Of a DNA stretch of 64,000 bases, positions 40,058 through 51,450 are shown piece after piece. The translations under genes and the position numbers were made by a program. The notes under the pieces are model-generated. The model saw nothing but the letters and a program-made list of their open reading frames with translations, did no database searches and was not told the origin of the DNA. Source of the stretch: Acanthornis magna (Eukaryota > Chordata > Aves > Passeriformes > Acanthizidae); assembly GCA_036785705.1 (NCBI GenBank), contig JAWUZG010000330.1:169501-233500 (forward strand). Direction: 5' to 3'. Positions within the stretch are counted from its first letter, which is position 1, and every line of letters starts with the position of its first letter.

Positions 40058-40145
40058 CCCCTCCCCCCAAACCCCCAAAACAACAACAAAACACACAAAC
40101 CCCCCTACCCACAAACAAACAAACCAAACCAACTAATCAACCAAA
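40058..40145. repeat. C/A-rich low-complexity tract
   Basis: Runs of five to six C residues separated by A-rich words (CCCCCTCCCCCC, AACCCCC, ACAACAACAAAAC, CAAACAAACAAACC). The minus strand is G/T-rich with G-runs of four to six. Confidence 0.75.
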
Positions 40146-41344
40146 GAAAAACTTCCAAAAATTCAAACAGTTGAAAATATTAAAAAAAAAAATAGAAAAG
40201 TAGGAGATTAGAGTTATTTAAGACAATTAGAAATGTAAAATTATTCACACCAAGCATAGCAACTTGATACTTGCTGTTGCTGCTTTAGCCACAGTTTTCC
40301 TTAGCTCCTTCTCGCTTTCACAAATCAGACAAATCCACTTTCTCTTTTTGATGCCAGTATCTTCACTAGCTTTAGCCAACTGCTGCAGAGTGGAAGGTTA
40401 CTGGAAGTTGCTCTCAGTTCTGTTGATTGTAGTGCACCCATGTAATTAAGAATCATTAATTCTTTTTATATTATTGTTTAATTACTGAAGAAAGAGATGA
40501 CACCTTGCAGCAGATTCTTACAGTGATAGAGAGAAATAACCAAGTCCACAGGACAGGTAGGTGAATTGCCTTTTGCCTTATTTGACTCTCTTCAAACACA
40601 AGAAAAAGTGCCAAGCTAACAACAGCTGCCACTACTGCAGGGGCTTTTCCTGCCACAGTTGCTCTTACCCCTGCTACTCCTTCACCTACATTTACTGTCT
40701 GAGATGAAAACTTGTTAAAATCACTGAAGATTTTACTTAGCACATCGACTTTGCAGGTCAGGTACCAGGGACTTCGAAATATACAATATTTCTGTAGTTA
40801 AAGCAACTTTTTTTTTTCACCCCTCTGGTTTACGGCACTTTCTTTATAATATTTATAAATTTATTTTCTTTCTTGTCACATGTATGTATTTTTGCCCCCC
40901 TTATTCTGTTTCATTACAAGTTTTTTTTTCTCTCTCCCTGAATTTCTTGTTTCAAGGAAATTAATAACCTTCTTCATGATTCCACATCCAAACAAAATTA
41001 TGTATGAGCTTATATTAGTGCTTATATTTTCCTAAAAAGGCCAAAATCAAGGAATACAATTAAGAGTCATGAAAAATATTTACAATTAATAACTGTGTGC
41101 TGCAGTATTTTTCGACAGACTTTTGTTTATTAAAAGTATGTCAGACTAGTTCCAGTTGTTCAAATAAAATTGTTTTATCTGCTAGCCTTCGGCCACTGCC
41201 TTAATGTTTTCAAAACTACTTACATGTTTTTAAAAAAAATGTTTACTTAAAGCACTGGAAGGTTATCTAGTGACTCCAGTGGAATAGTTCACAGACGAGC
41301 TCAGGTCCTGGCCATAGTTTAGGCATTTCATATTTATGAGTTCA

Positions 41345-41402
41345 GCATGATCCCTCCAACCTTCTCTCATATGGCATGATCCCACCAACATTTTCTCGTG
41401 TG
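41345..41402. repeat. 29-bp tandem duplication
   Basis: Two head-to-tail units starting GCATGATCCC(T/A)CCAAC match at 24 of 29 positions. A weaker partial third unit may follow (GTGTGACCATGC). The divergence suggests an older duplication than the 32-bp one at 47321. Confidence 0.9.
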
Positions 41403-43383
41403 GTGTGACCATGCTTCTCATCCAGAGTTTATTTTTATTAATTCTCTGAAGGACTACTCACTGTCTGAACTGATGAACTGATTTATGGCCAGCTGCCCTT
41501 AGGCCTGCCCTGAGATAAGCCCAACATACCTACACAGAACAGTGAAAAGATGTTTTATGTGCTGCAAAAACTACTTTTCTGTGTTGTGAAAGAATGAGAG
41601 AGAAGTTGTTTTCCTAAAAATATCCTGAAATAGAAATATCACCTAACTCTTGTAGCTTCTATGTCCCAAAATTCTGTGTCTGCTTTCCTTCAATGAAGGA
41701 CATCCTAATGGGTTGCACAGCCTCCACTGGAGATTTGCAGCTCATGCACATTGTAATTTCTCACACCATAAGTTTATATTCATCATCTCTCAGAAGCGTT
41801 TGAGGTTTCACTCTGTTTTGAATGCCACAGTGTCAGAGACATCAATCAAAAATGATAGCATTGATCATGCTGCTGCAAAGGAGTTGGATGGCATCTGCCA
41901 TAATGCCTTACAATGTTACGGTAGTGTGCCTGAATTTTGATGAATAAGGACACTGCTTTGCTCAATAGCAATTAATCATGACTTCCCTTAATGCATCATG
42001 CTTTTAAAGGCATAATACGAAGCTAATAAAAAGGTTACCTCCTATTCTTCATTCAGCTGGAGTCAATGAAGATATTCTGAATGCAAAATGCCATAAGGGA
42101 GAAGATAAACCAGAATATTCCAAATCTGTTTTAAAAGTGCAATGGATTTCATTACAAAATCTTATTTTTATCACACGACAGTTAACCATGTTAATATTAG
42201 TATTAATTTCATAACAAAACAAAATCCCTAAAAGCATATTTTGTAATAGAAAATGAGCACTTTTTTTCCCCCATTTTAGCTAAACTTGTATCTGAGGACA
42301 GAAGTTTTCCCAGTAGAAGTAAAAGCAGGATCTATTTGTTTCTGTAATTAGAAAGATATATGCAAAGATTTCGGCTCCATCCTACTGTAAGCTTGGCTAC
42401 TGGCTCACTTGTGTCAGCCAAATAGGTTCTATTAGGCTCATTAAACATGTAATAAACTTATGAAATTCATCTCCACAAAATATAATTAAGGTCCAGGCAT
42501 CTAGACTTGCCCTGCAAAATTAAGTATTCAATGGATAAAAAAATTACTGCTCTATTCATACAGCTTGATAAAAAAAATAGATTTTATAGAAATCTATGAA
42601 AAATACAAAGCTTTCATGCTTGCATCATTACAGATATACCTACCATATCTGGATGACATGGAATTGCCATAGTACGAGCAATTTTGCTGTTCCTAATACA
42701 AAGCCAATTTATATATACACTTGGTAATGTAGTGCTAATTTTTTTCTTTTTATATTTGAGCTAGTTTGTTCTGTGTTTAATAAAGTTTCTTTATACCTAT
42801 GTCAGGAATCTTCTTAACTCATCTAACTATGTATTGAATTACTTTGCACACTATTGGTCACATTTCTGATCAGAGACAAATTACAACATTAAATGAATTG
42901 TTGCTCTGAAGAAGAATCTATTTTACTATAAGATAGAACTAGTAGGAAACATTTTCAACTGTTCAGAAACAGCAGCAACTTCAGTGGCAGTGTTAATAGT
43001 GAAAATAATTATAATCTCGTGTTGAACAAAAATTATACAAATAAAAATGGTAGTGTCCAGCAATTTTTTTCAGGTTTTGCCAGCAACCTCAGAGCCCAGA
43101 TGCTAAGCACTGGAAAATATTTATTCCAACAGCAGCATCTGGTACTTTGGCAGACTCCATAAGCAATTTTGTTTTACAGTTCTAAAGCTGCTTCTGGGTC
43201 TATTACATGGTTAATCTGATGGGCTGACTTGTTCTCCTGGATGCCATATGCCAGAAGCTAGAGATGCAGTGAACTGTTTGCCCATTATACTTGCATTAAA
43301 AAGCAGACTACAAAATCTGCTGAAAATGATGCACTTTAGTACAATTAAGCTCATGACGATGAGTGACTTGCCTTAAAATGATG
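41403..43383. other. Unique AT-rich DNA, nothing recognised
   Basis: The 75-codon frame at 41713-41940 and the 62-codon minus frame at 42049-42237 have no recognisable features. No repeats classified. Confidence 0.5.
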
Positions 43384-43579
43384 TGTCAAGGTTTGACCCT
43401 GGCTAAATGCCAGGCACCTACAACGTCTGCTCTCTATGCTCTCTCCTGCTGCAGCTGTGCAGAGGAGAGGGAAAAACAAACACAAACACACCGGACTCAT
43501 GAGTTGAGATAAACCACTGGTGGGAGGACCTATGGAGACAGGGCAAAAAACAGGTGGGAAATTTAAAGTTTCAAAGTGA

Positions 43580-43585
43580 TTTATT
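43580..43585 (-). promoter_or_regulatory. LTR polyadenylation signal AATAAA (minus strand)
   Basis: TTTATT on the plus strand, giving AATAAATCACTTTG on the minus strand, identical to copy 1 at 26411. Confidence 0.6.
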
Positions 43586-43628
43586 AAGCTTACAGAGTCA
43601 GAGGATAAATCAGAGGTAAAAATAAGCT

Positions 43629-43925
43629 CTTAAGACACCGTTTCTTCACTCACCCCCCTTCCCTCTTTAGGCACTGTTTCTCTGCTCACTCCCTCCCTCC
43701 TTCCAACCAACAGCTCTGGGGCAGGGGCAGGGGCAGGGTATGGGGTTTTTTCTCTTAGTCAGTCCATCACCACAATTCTTCTGCTACAAACACTGTTTCT
43801 CTACTCATCCCTCTCCCTATTAAGACACCATTTTTTAACTCACCCCCTCCCTCCTTCCTTTCAACAGACAGCTCCGGGGTGGGGGCAGGGTATGAGGGTT
43901 TTCTTTGGTCAGGGTCAGTCCATCA
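43629..43925 (-). repeat. Tandem duplication inside the LTR (two ~140-bp units)
   Basis: Two units, about 43629-43770 and 43785-43925, share the order TTAAGACACC...ACTCACCCCC, CTCCCTCCTTCC, AACAG(A/C)AGCTC, GGGGCAGGGTATG(A/G)GG, GGTTTT and CAGTCCATCA. Copy 1 has one unit, on the opposite strand at about 26275-26390. Unit edges are approximate because the copies carry small indels. Confidence 0.75.
43718..43745 (+). other. G-quadruplex motif
   Basis: Three GGGG runs, then GGG and GGGG, each separated by two or three bases (GGGGCAGGGGCAGGGGCAGG and on). This meets the usual G3+ with 1-7 base loops rule on the plus strand, antisense to the LTR. Copy 1 lacks the run of repeated GGGGCA units. Confidence 0.7.
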
Positions 43926-44768
43926 GGGGAAAGAGTTCTCTACTTAGCCATGGGGTCCCTCCCACAAGAGACAGTCCTCTGCAAACTTCTTTGGCGTGGG
44001 TCCAATCTCAAGAGCAGCAAGCCACCCAAATTTGCTGCAGCATGAGGTTTTTGTCCATAGGGTGCAGATTTCTGAGCCGAGGCCGAGCCGAGGCCAGGCT
44101 GTTTCCATCCCGGGAGCAAGGCCTCTCTCTCTCCTGCAAGGCTTTGCAACTCTCAGTCTCTGGGACTCCCACTGGATCACAGCTCCCTGCAGGCATCACC
44201 TGCTCCTCTGGCATAGGCACCTCCCCATGGGCTGTGGGTGGTTCTCTGCATCCCCCTGGACTCCATGGGCTGCAGGGGGACCACCTGCTCCCCCACAGTC
44301 TTCACCATGGCCAGCAGAGGGTTTTCAGCTCTGGTGCCTGGAGCATCTCCCCCCCCACCTTCTCTATTGACCTTGGTGTCCCTATGTTGTTCTCCCTCAC
44401 ATATTTTTGCCTCCTCCTCCTCCTCCTCTGGCTAAAAAGAAGTGTGTGCTCACATTGTTTTGATTTCTTCTTAAATGTGTTTTCACAGAAGCATAACTAA
44501 CATCTCTAATTGGCCCAGGCTTGGCCAGCAGCATGTCCATCATCTTCAGAGTCATCAGCGATTGGCTCTGCTGGTGAAAAACTTCCAGGATCTTCACACA
44601 GGACACACAGGAGCCATCTGTGTACCCCACCCTACTCAGTGGCAAAAATTGGGCCAAGCAAAACCACCACAGAGTACCAAAAAGCTGCCAGATCATCAAG
44701 AGCCAAGGCTGGCAGACTTAATGTCAACCAGGGAATGTTTCAAATTTTGTCACTGGATTCTTAGTTTC

Positions 44769-44882
44769 TGTGGGTTTTGCATTTCTTGTGGTTGTTTGGT
44801 TGGTTGGCTGGTTTGTGGCTGTTGTGGGGTGTGGAAGTTTTTTGTTTGTTTGTTTGCTTGGGGCATTTTGTTGTTGAGTTTT
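44769..44882 (+). repeat. G/T-rich low-complexity tract
   Basis: Dense GGTT, TTTG and GGGG words, including three TTTG units in a row and TGGTTGGTTGG. It begins about 100 bp after the LTR. Confidence 0.75.
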
Positions 44883-46222
44883 TCTACTTCTGTATGCATG
44901 AAGGTAACTTCACATAGAAAAGGAAATGTATCAAGAGAAGAAAAAACATAAGATACTTGTATTTCTTTATGGAATAACTACCAGGGCTAAAGGTGGACAT
45001 GCCAATGAATTACTGATTTCTTCAAAGTGAGATCACAAATTGTAAATATTAACCAACAGAAAGCCATGTGAAAATATTGCTCAGGATTTTCACCATTATT
45101 CCATCTGCAGGCAGTGAATTTGTGAGTACTCAGCCTTCCACTAAACGTGGCCTATTACGAGGTTTCAAAAACTTAAATGGATATCCACCTTCAGGAACAA
45201 AGTTTTTAAGCATTCCAGTTACACAAAGCTGGGATAGAAGATTGATGTAAAATACACATCCCAAATAACCCAGAGGGTGGAAAAGCGTTCTGTAGTAAGA
45301 AGGAATGTTAGGTGAGGTCTTGAGCAGATTTTTCTGTTGAATGTGTGTGTTTCCACAGACAGCATTTTTTTTACTCATCACCAATTTTCATAAGCGTAAT
45401 TTGTTGAAAAGGAAGAGGTCATAAAATGCAAATCACCTATGCATTTTTAGCAACTGCACAAGTAAAACATTCCCTGTGCAAGTAAAATCTTCCAAGAGTC
45501 AATAAAAGTGAAAAGTGAAACCCCCAAGTACAAAGAACTATAATAAAAGGCATAACTAACTTATTCTGGGTCTAAATATTATAACCTTTGAAGCACTTCA
45601 TGCCCTTACAGAAAAACTAGATATTATATATAGATTAAGTCAGTTAATATCTTCAAAACTCTGCTAGAAAATGTCTGGAATGGACAAGAGAAAAAAATGT
45701 TGATACCTTTAAAAGTCCTGTTATTTTGAAAAGCTGTGGAACTAGTTCCATCATTATTGACAACAAAAAGAAATTAAGAATTTATAAGATCTGGAGAGGA
45801 AATACATGCTCTTAATCAGCTGCATACAGAGGACCTGGTCTCATTACTCTCAAAACAATTTTTCACAACAAATTAAGACTTTTATCCAACTGTGTCTTGT
45901 ACAAGATTTCTGAAAATAACTTTTAGTGCCGGCTGCTGGCTACTCCCAGTTTTAAACTGCTAAAGGTCCACCTGTTTCTAACTGAGCATGGCACTGCAGC
46001 CTGACACTGAAATTGTTCTCAGCTGTATTCAGATTGTCAGACCATTTGCCACCACATGTTCATTGCACTGGGCATCTCCCACTGCAGAACTTTACAGTTC
46101 TGTTAGCTTGAAGCATTTCAACTCGCCACTTTAGATTATGAGCCAAGTCATAATAATCTGTGGCAAAGGTGATAGTTGACAATTGTTTATTTAAAATTTA
46201 AATTGCACAAGATTTAAAATAA

Positions 46223-46246
46223 TTTAAAAAAAAGAGAGAGAGAGAG
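46223..46246. repeat. Short A-run plus (GA)n
   Basis: An A-run continues into AGAGAGAGAGAGAGAAG, a short dinucleotide microsatellite. Confidence 0.7.
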
Positions 46247-47320
46247 AAGATAGGGGTTGCTTTGTGACTAACAAGTTACGAAGAGTGCTCTTTTCCTCTT
46301 TGAAGTCTCACAGTCTCACTAACCCCACTTCTGAGAGAGAAGATACTGCAGACAAATCTCTTATAATGACTGACTGCTGGGACATTTCCTGCTAGGGTTT
46401 CCCCTAGTGTCAAAGGGAACATGTGAGTTTATGCATCAGGGGGCTTTTTCTCAGTGGAAGCAGAACCTTGAGTCTTTCTATCACCTAAATTCCTAAATTT
46501 CACAAACTTTATAGTAATATCATCTTTTGATAATCTCTGTGGCAAATTTTGCTGAAATTAACCAACAAGACTAAGAACAGGAAGTCTCAGATACAGAGGC
46601 AATGTGATTTTGTACACTTTTCTTCACATGGGTCAAAAATAAGGGATATGAAACTTGGAGGGGTGGATGCAGGGTATGGTAAAGGAGGGAGGGAGGTATT
46701 TTCAGTAACATTTTAGCTTGGATGACTAAAGAATTTAGTGTGCCAAATCCTTACAAATATATAGACCTTCCTAGAGTGATAGCTGAAATAACTTGAAAAA
46801 AGCCAACCTCCTCTCAGTTACCAAAAATTGCCATCATTAGATTTATCAGTGAATGAGAAATCAGAAGGTCTTATTAATAATCCTGGGTTGTCATATTTAT
46901 GCATGCTGCTGCGTATCCTGTTGCATATTCTTGGTAGGTAATTTTTCCCTCTTACCACACCTCATCCATCCTCTCTCAAACAGACTGTAGGGGGTTGCAT
47001 AATGTTCATTTTCAGTATTCTTTTTGTTCAATATGTCATGCACTAGGATAGAACTGAATTTCAATTAGAAATGACATATTTGGAAACTTTTCAAACTTGC
47101 AATTCAGAGAAAATACTCAAAATGGATATATAACTGCTTGGATAAATGCTTCAAAAGCTCCAGGAGTTTTGTGGAATTGGAAAGGAAAGCAAGGATTACA
47201 ATCAGGGAAATCTCCATGACATATCTCAAAGCACTTACCACAACAGATGTTGCTAATGGAGAAAAGTTGTAGGCAGAGAGGCACAAGGCTCTTGGCTGCC
47301 CCATGTTAAAACCATGTTAT

Positions 47321-47384
47321 ACATTGTCTCTTTTTATCCTTTCTTCTAGTTGACATTGTCTCTTTTTATCCTTTCTTCTAGTTG
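47321..47384. repeat. Exact 32-bp tandem duplication
   Basis: Two adjacent, identical 32-base units begin ACATTGTCTC and end CTTCTAGTTG. The lack of any mismatch shows a recent event or an assembly artefact. Confidence 0.95.
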
Positions 47385-47712
47385 ATGTTTTGCAAAACAC
47401 AGAAGTTTTGCATTCACACAGCCCTAGCAAACATAGTTTTCAGCTCAAGACTATTTATGAAATAAGATCATAAACCTAATTTTACCCACAGGAAATGCGT
47501 GAGGTATGGATCACTTTTCATTGTTTCAGGGCTGCACCTTTATGAGATAGTCATGACATTACACAGGAACTTAAACATACTCTAAAGGCTTTTACAAAAA
47601 TGAAAATTTCAAAAGTCATGTAAATTATGGATTTCATGACACCTCTGTCTTAATCCAGTTAAAACCTTTCATTATTTTACTTCTGTAATGCTGGAGAAGA
47701 TGAGATCTCTCC

Positions 47713-47748
47713 TGTTTGTTTGTTTGTTTGTTTGTTTGTTTGTTTGTT
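47713..47748 (+). repeat. (GTTT)n microsatellite
   Basis: Nine uninterrupted GTTT units. A perfect tetranucleotide repeat of this length is likely to be polymorphic. Confidence 0.95.
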
Positions 47749-48280
47749 ATGCCAAGACAATTCTAAACAGCGAGTATAATGGTATAGATAGCTCCTTGGA
47801 ATTTCACCTTTTAGAGTTTTATCATTCAAGTGAGTGAGTAAATAAAGTGCCTCTGAAGACTACAGAGATTTGTTAATTCCTGGTTAGTGAGTAGATTTCA
47901 TTTCTTCACACCTGTTTGATTTATAATGTATAAAAGCATCAAGATGTTGAACTGTTTCCTTCATGAGACATTGCAGTGACACAAGAAAATGTAATTCATG
48001 AAAGCTCCGGTGTGCCAAGCATGAAATAATTGAATAAAATGTTAAATCACTTCTGTAAAAGAAATTCAGCAGAGTGCAGAGGGCCAGTGTTGGGTCCATG
48101 CATGAGTTGACTTCAACACAAGTACCATTTTGAAATCCTGTGTAGGATGACAGCTTTACCACTCGCACTGGAGGAAAGGCATCCCACACACATCAGATGC
48201 CAGTGAGTCTGTCCTTCCTCAGGCCTGGCTGCTAGACATTTGTAATGTGATTTAATCTAGTTGTCTGAGCTTTTTATTTT

Positions 48281-48302
48281 CCCCCCTTTTTTTTTTTTCT
48301 TT
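48281..48302 (+). repeat. C-run followed by T-run
   Basis: Six C residues, then about 13 T residues, forming a pure polypyrimidine tract. Confidence 0.6.
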
Positions 48303-49459
48303 TTGAAATCAGTAAAATAAGGTGGATAGCCACAGAGCACAGAATATTAACGTTTAAAAATGATGGTGAAAACCTCCTGGGAATTCTATTTCTCGATTAA
48401 GTGTAAAGACAGCCTGGAAGAGCAGTATGTACCTGACTTATCCATAACAGGTTTGACATGTCAAATCACGCTTTTAGTTCTGACAAATTTTTCTTGTCCC
48501 TTGAAAAAATGTAAGATTTAAAATATTCTTTAAAAATATACAAGGAGTTCACAGGAAGTAAGCTAGTTAATAACAGTTGTGTGCAAAAATATATATTTAT
48601 GCGTGGTTTGGGGTTTTTTCTGTGTACTTAAATTAACAAACTACTTGCAGGCTTCATATATTAATTTATCTTTTAAATTATCTAGGTTTTATCCCATATT
48701 GGTATCATGATTTTCATATGATCAGTTAATAAGCAGAACTCTGGAGCTTTTGGTTTTGAAGACACCCAGAAGTGACATCATACAGGAGTTATCTTTCACC
48801 TTTTACCTTGACTTGACAACAATAATACTGAAAAAACCCCCAACTTTTGAATGAAACATTGTATAATTTATATTATGCACTGTTAATTAACAATTTTTAC
48901 ACATTACTCTTTAGTCTTAACCTGCAGAAATTCATGTAAGTTTGCAGTAGGTGTCCAAGATATGTGGAGAACACTAATGCTACCTCAATGAAACACAATG
49001 GGGAACAAGTGATGTATAAAATACCATCTCCTCTCCAAACCTATACAGATTTCCAATGAAAAAAATGACATGGAGTTACTTTATCTGCTTTTTATTGAAG
49101 ACCATTCCTCAAAATAGTGAACAATAACAGAACACATAAGGGATCTCATTGCTCTGGATGTATTCAGGCCGTGGTTGAACATCTGCAGAGTCAGAGGCCT
49201 TATAGAAGTCATTGTGTTCCTTAAAATACTCTGACAGTCTGTCCAGGAACTCATATAAACTCTACTTTGAATGAATTACTGAACTTGATAACATTCTAAA
49301 AAATAATGCACAATTTTACACATAATAAAAGATCACATAAAAGACCACATTTGAACAGTGTTTTGGTCATCTTTGCGTTTTTTGACATCACTTACATACA
49401 TTACACATTTCAGTCCCAGTGGTGACAGTTTAGTAAGCAAGAGCAAATTAAGAATTTAC

Positions 49460-49483
49460 AAAAAACAAAACAAAACAAAAAAC
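49460..49483. repeat. (AAAAC)n tract
   Basis: About four AAAAC pentanucleotide units, a short A-rich simple repeat. Confidence 0.6.
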
Positions 49484-51386
49484 ATAGTACCCTCAAACCC
49501 AAAGAAATTTTTTCTGGTTTTGGTTTTGTTGTGAGAGGAGAGACTTATTCTTTGGTACGGCAGCGAAGAATATCATGATTAGGTTGTACAAATGTTTACA
49601 TAAAATCTGTGCATCCTGGAACACAGATAATTGCATAGCAACTAGTGTTGTGGATCTTGATCATGATATCACACTTTACCTTATCAAGAGTATAGATAAC
49701 ATACTCTTTACCATAGAAGAGTAATTAAAGTGATGCACGTAAGAGGTGATCTCAAGCAGTCAAGGGAAAACCTTTTATTTGTATTACAACTCATGTTAAC
49801 TGTTATATTTTGAGCATCGTTCTTGTGGCATATCCGTGTGAAAAAAAATAAATAAAATAATGTTTCTTTTGAAAGGATAATGTCATAATAAAAGTGCATT
49901 GGTAGTATTTTTGTCTGTTCATGGTCACCACATGAATATTCTCCACTGGAAACAAGTCACTGGAAATGAAAATTCATGCTGTTCTATACCAAATTAATCA
50001 GAAAAAGTGAGCATAATTGGAGAATAAAACAGCCTACAAAGGGAGGCAATCAGAAAAGTCAGCATTGTTGAAGACGCTCAGGACATTAGCTGCAATTACA
50101 TTGAGTGACCTCGTAAAATGCAAGGAATCGCATTAGCTGACTGAGGCACAGTGATAGTGCTACTGCCATTGACACAACTTAAACAGATCTCACTTTTGAT
50201 TTTCTAAAATCAATACAAAATTATTTAGTCTATATTTCTACTTTGAATAAACTTTTAAACTTTGCAAGGTTTGATATTACATCTCAGCAGAGAGGGAATG
50301 CGAAGAAGGGGAGGTCTTAGTTTCAGCTTTCATTCCAAATTTGCAGACTATTTCTTACTTGATCCATACCCAACTATGGAAATATTTTTGCCAGTATGCA
50401 GATATCTAATAACAAAATAGTCCCTTTGACTGTGTCTAAAAGTAATCCATAAAGCTAGTTCTGATGTAAATACCTGTATTTTAAATGCCTGATATTAATA
50501 CAAATCTGATTCACCTAGGCTGTACTTCTCAGGTTTTTTTGCATTCTCTGGCATCACCTGAGTGATCATGATATCTGACACTGGAGTTGTGAACTACACC
50601 TTGTCCCAAAGGCTGGAGATTCCAGATTGTTTGTAGAAATGTTTCTTTGAAACTTTTCACCATCTCTAAATGTAATAAGAAAATTCTTGTAAAGTCGTCA
50701 ACAGAAGGTCCAGTTTTTCCTCGGAGTCCATAAACCATTTAATATTCTTCTCATATCTTCCCATTCCATTTGCATAAAAATCATAAGATTGGTGAAAGTG
50801 GGGCTTTTTAATTCCTACTTGAATAAACCATACTTACCATTATTTCACATAATTCTCTCCTCTCTTTTATTATTCCATCAAAGGCTTTAACACCCCTTGT
50901 GTTCCCATGTCTTTGTTAGCTATTCAGTGAGACTGTCGTCATTAGGAAACAGGTCCTTCTGTCATGACTCAAAATCATCTTGGAAAAGTAAATAGCTGGG
51001 GAAAATTCAAAGAAAACACACAGTATCATACATTAATATTCCATGCAGTATGACACTTACCAGCAACAATTTTCAAGCTCAAGCTTTCATTTATCTACTT
51101 ACATGAATATACAAGTGTATGCATAGAACAATTCACATATAACTGCATTACAAATATATTCCTCTATTTCCTGAAATTATCTACAGCAGTATAAATAAAG
51201 ATGGCAAAATGATGTTTTAATTTTCAAAACAGTTGCTGTGGTGCAGTTCTAATGAAGTTTCAGTTTCATTTTTTTTTTCAGGTTTTGTGATTTACATTCT
51301 CTAACTGTATTGTAGTTTAATCATGATTTACCCTCTGCAATGATAGAGAGAATGGAGGAAAGGTACCTGTAAGTTCCGCTGAACTT

Positions 51387-51450
51387 GGGGGTTTTTTGGG
51401 GGTTTTTTTTCATTGTTTTGTTTTGTTTTTTCATTTGGTTTGGTTTTTAT
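51387..51450 (+). repeat. G/T-rich tract with G5 runs
   Basis: Two GGGGG runs separated by six T residues, followed by eight T residues and TTTTG/GGTTTGGTTT words. Confidence 0.75.

Larger units (their letters stand above)
36788..41344. other. Unique DNA with A/C- and T-rich tracts, no gene
   Basis: No gene or classified interspersed repeat seen. Low-complexity runs lie at 38660-38676 (poly-T), 38876-38993 (A/C-rich) and 40058-40145 (C/A-rich). The 124-codon plus frame at 39800-40174 ends in the C/A tract (a Pro/Asn/Lys-rich tail) and is not convincing as a gene. Confidence 0.5.
43384..44671 (-). mobile_element. Solo LTR of the same family as 25.5 kb (copy 2)
   Basis: Reverse-orientation relative of the LTR at 25503-26600. 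Its 3' edge on the plus strand is TGTCAAGGTTTGACC (43384) and its 5' edge is CCAAGCAAAACCACCACA ending at 44671, so it has TG...CA ends on the minus strand. It is about 190 bp longer than copy 1, mostly from a tandem expansion at 43629-43925. The expected 5-bp target duplication is not visible (TGATG against GAGTA), so it may have decayed or the copy may be recombined. No internal retroviral sequence adjoins it. The 202- and 124-codon plus frames, which extend past the LTR start only slightly, run antisense to the LTR and correspond to antisense frames in copy 1. They are LTR sequence, not genes. Confidence 0.88.
44672..47320. other. Unique AT-rich DNA, no gene seen
   Basis: A G/T-rich tract opens the stretch (44769-44882) and a short (GA)n run lies at 46223-46246. 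The 158-codon plus frame at 44475-44951 starts inside the LTR and ends in the G/T tract, so it is not a gene. No repeats classified in the remainder. Confidence 0.5.

Noticed and set aside
39800..40174. 124-codon plus-strand frame
   Set aside because: It ends in a C/A-rich low-complexity tract that encodes a Pro/Asn/Lys tail, with no similarity to a known protein.
43892..44500. 202-codon plus-strand open frame
   Set aside because: Antisense to LTR copy 2 and similar to the antisense frame in copy 1. Reported as repeat sequence, not a gene.
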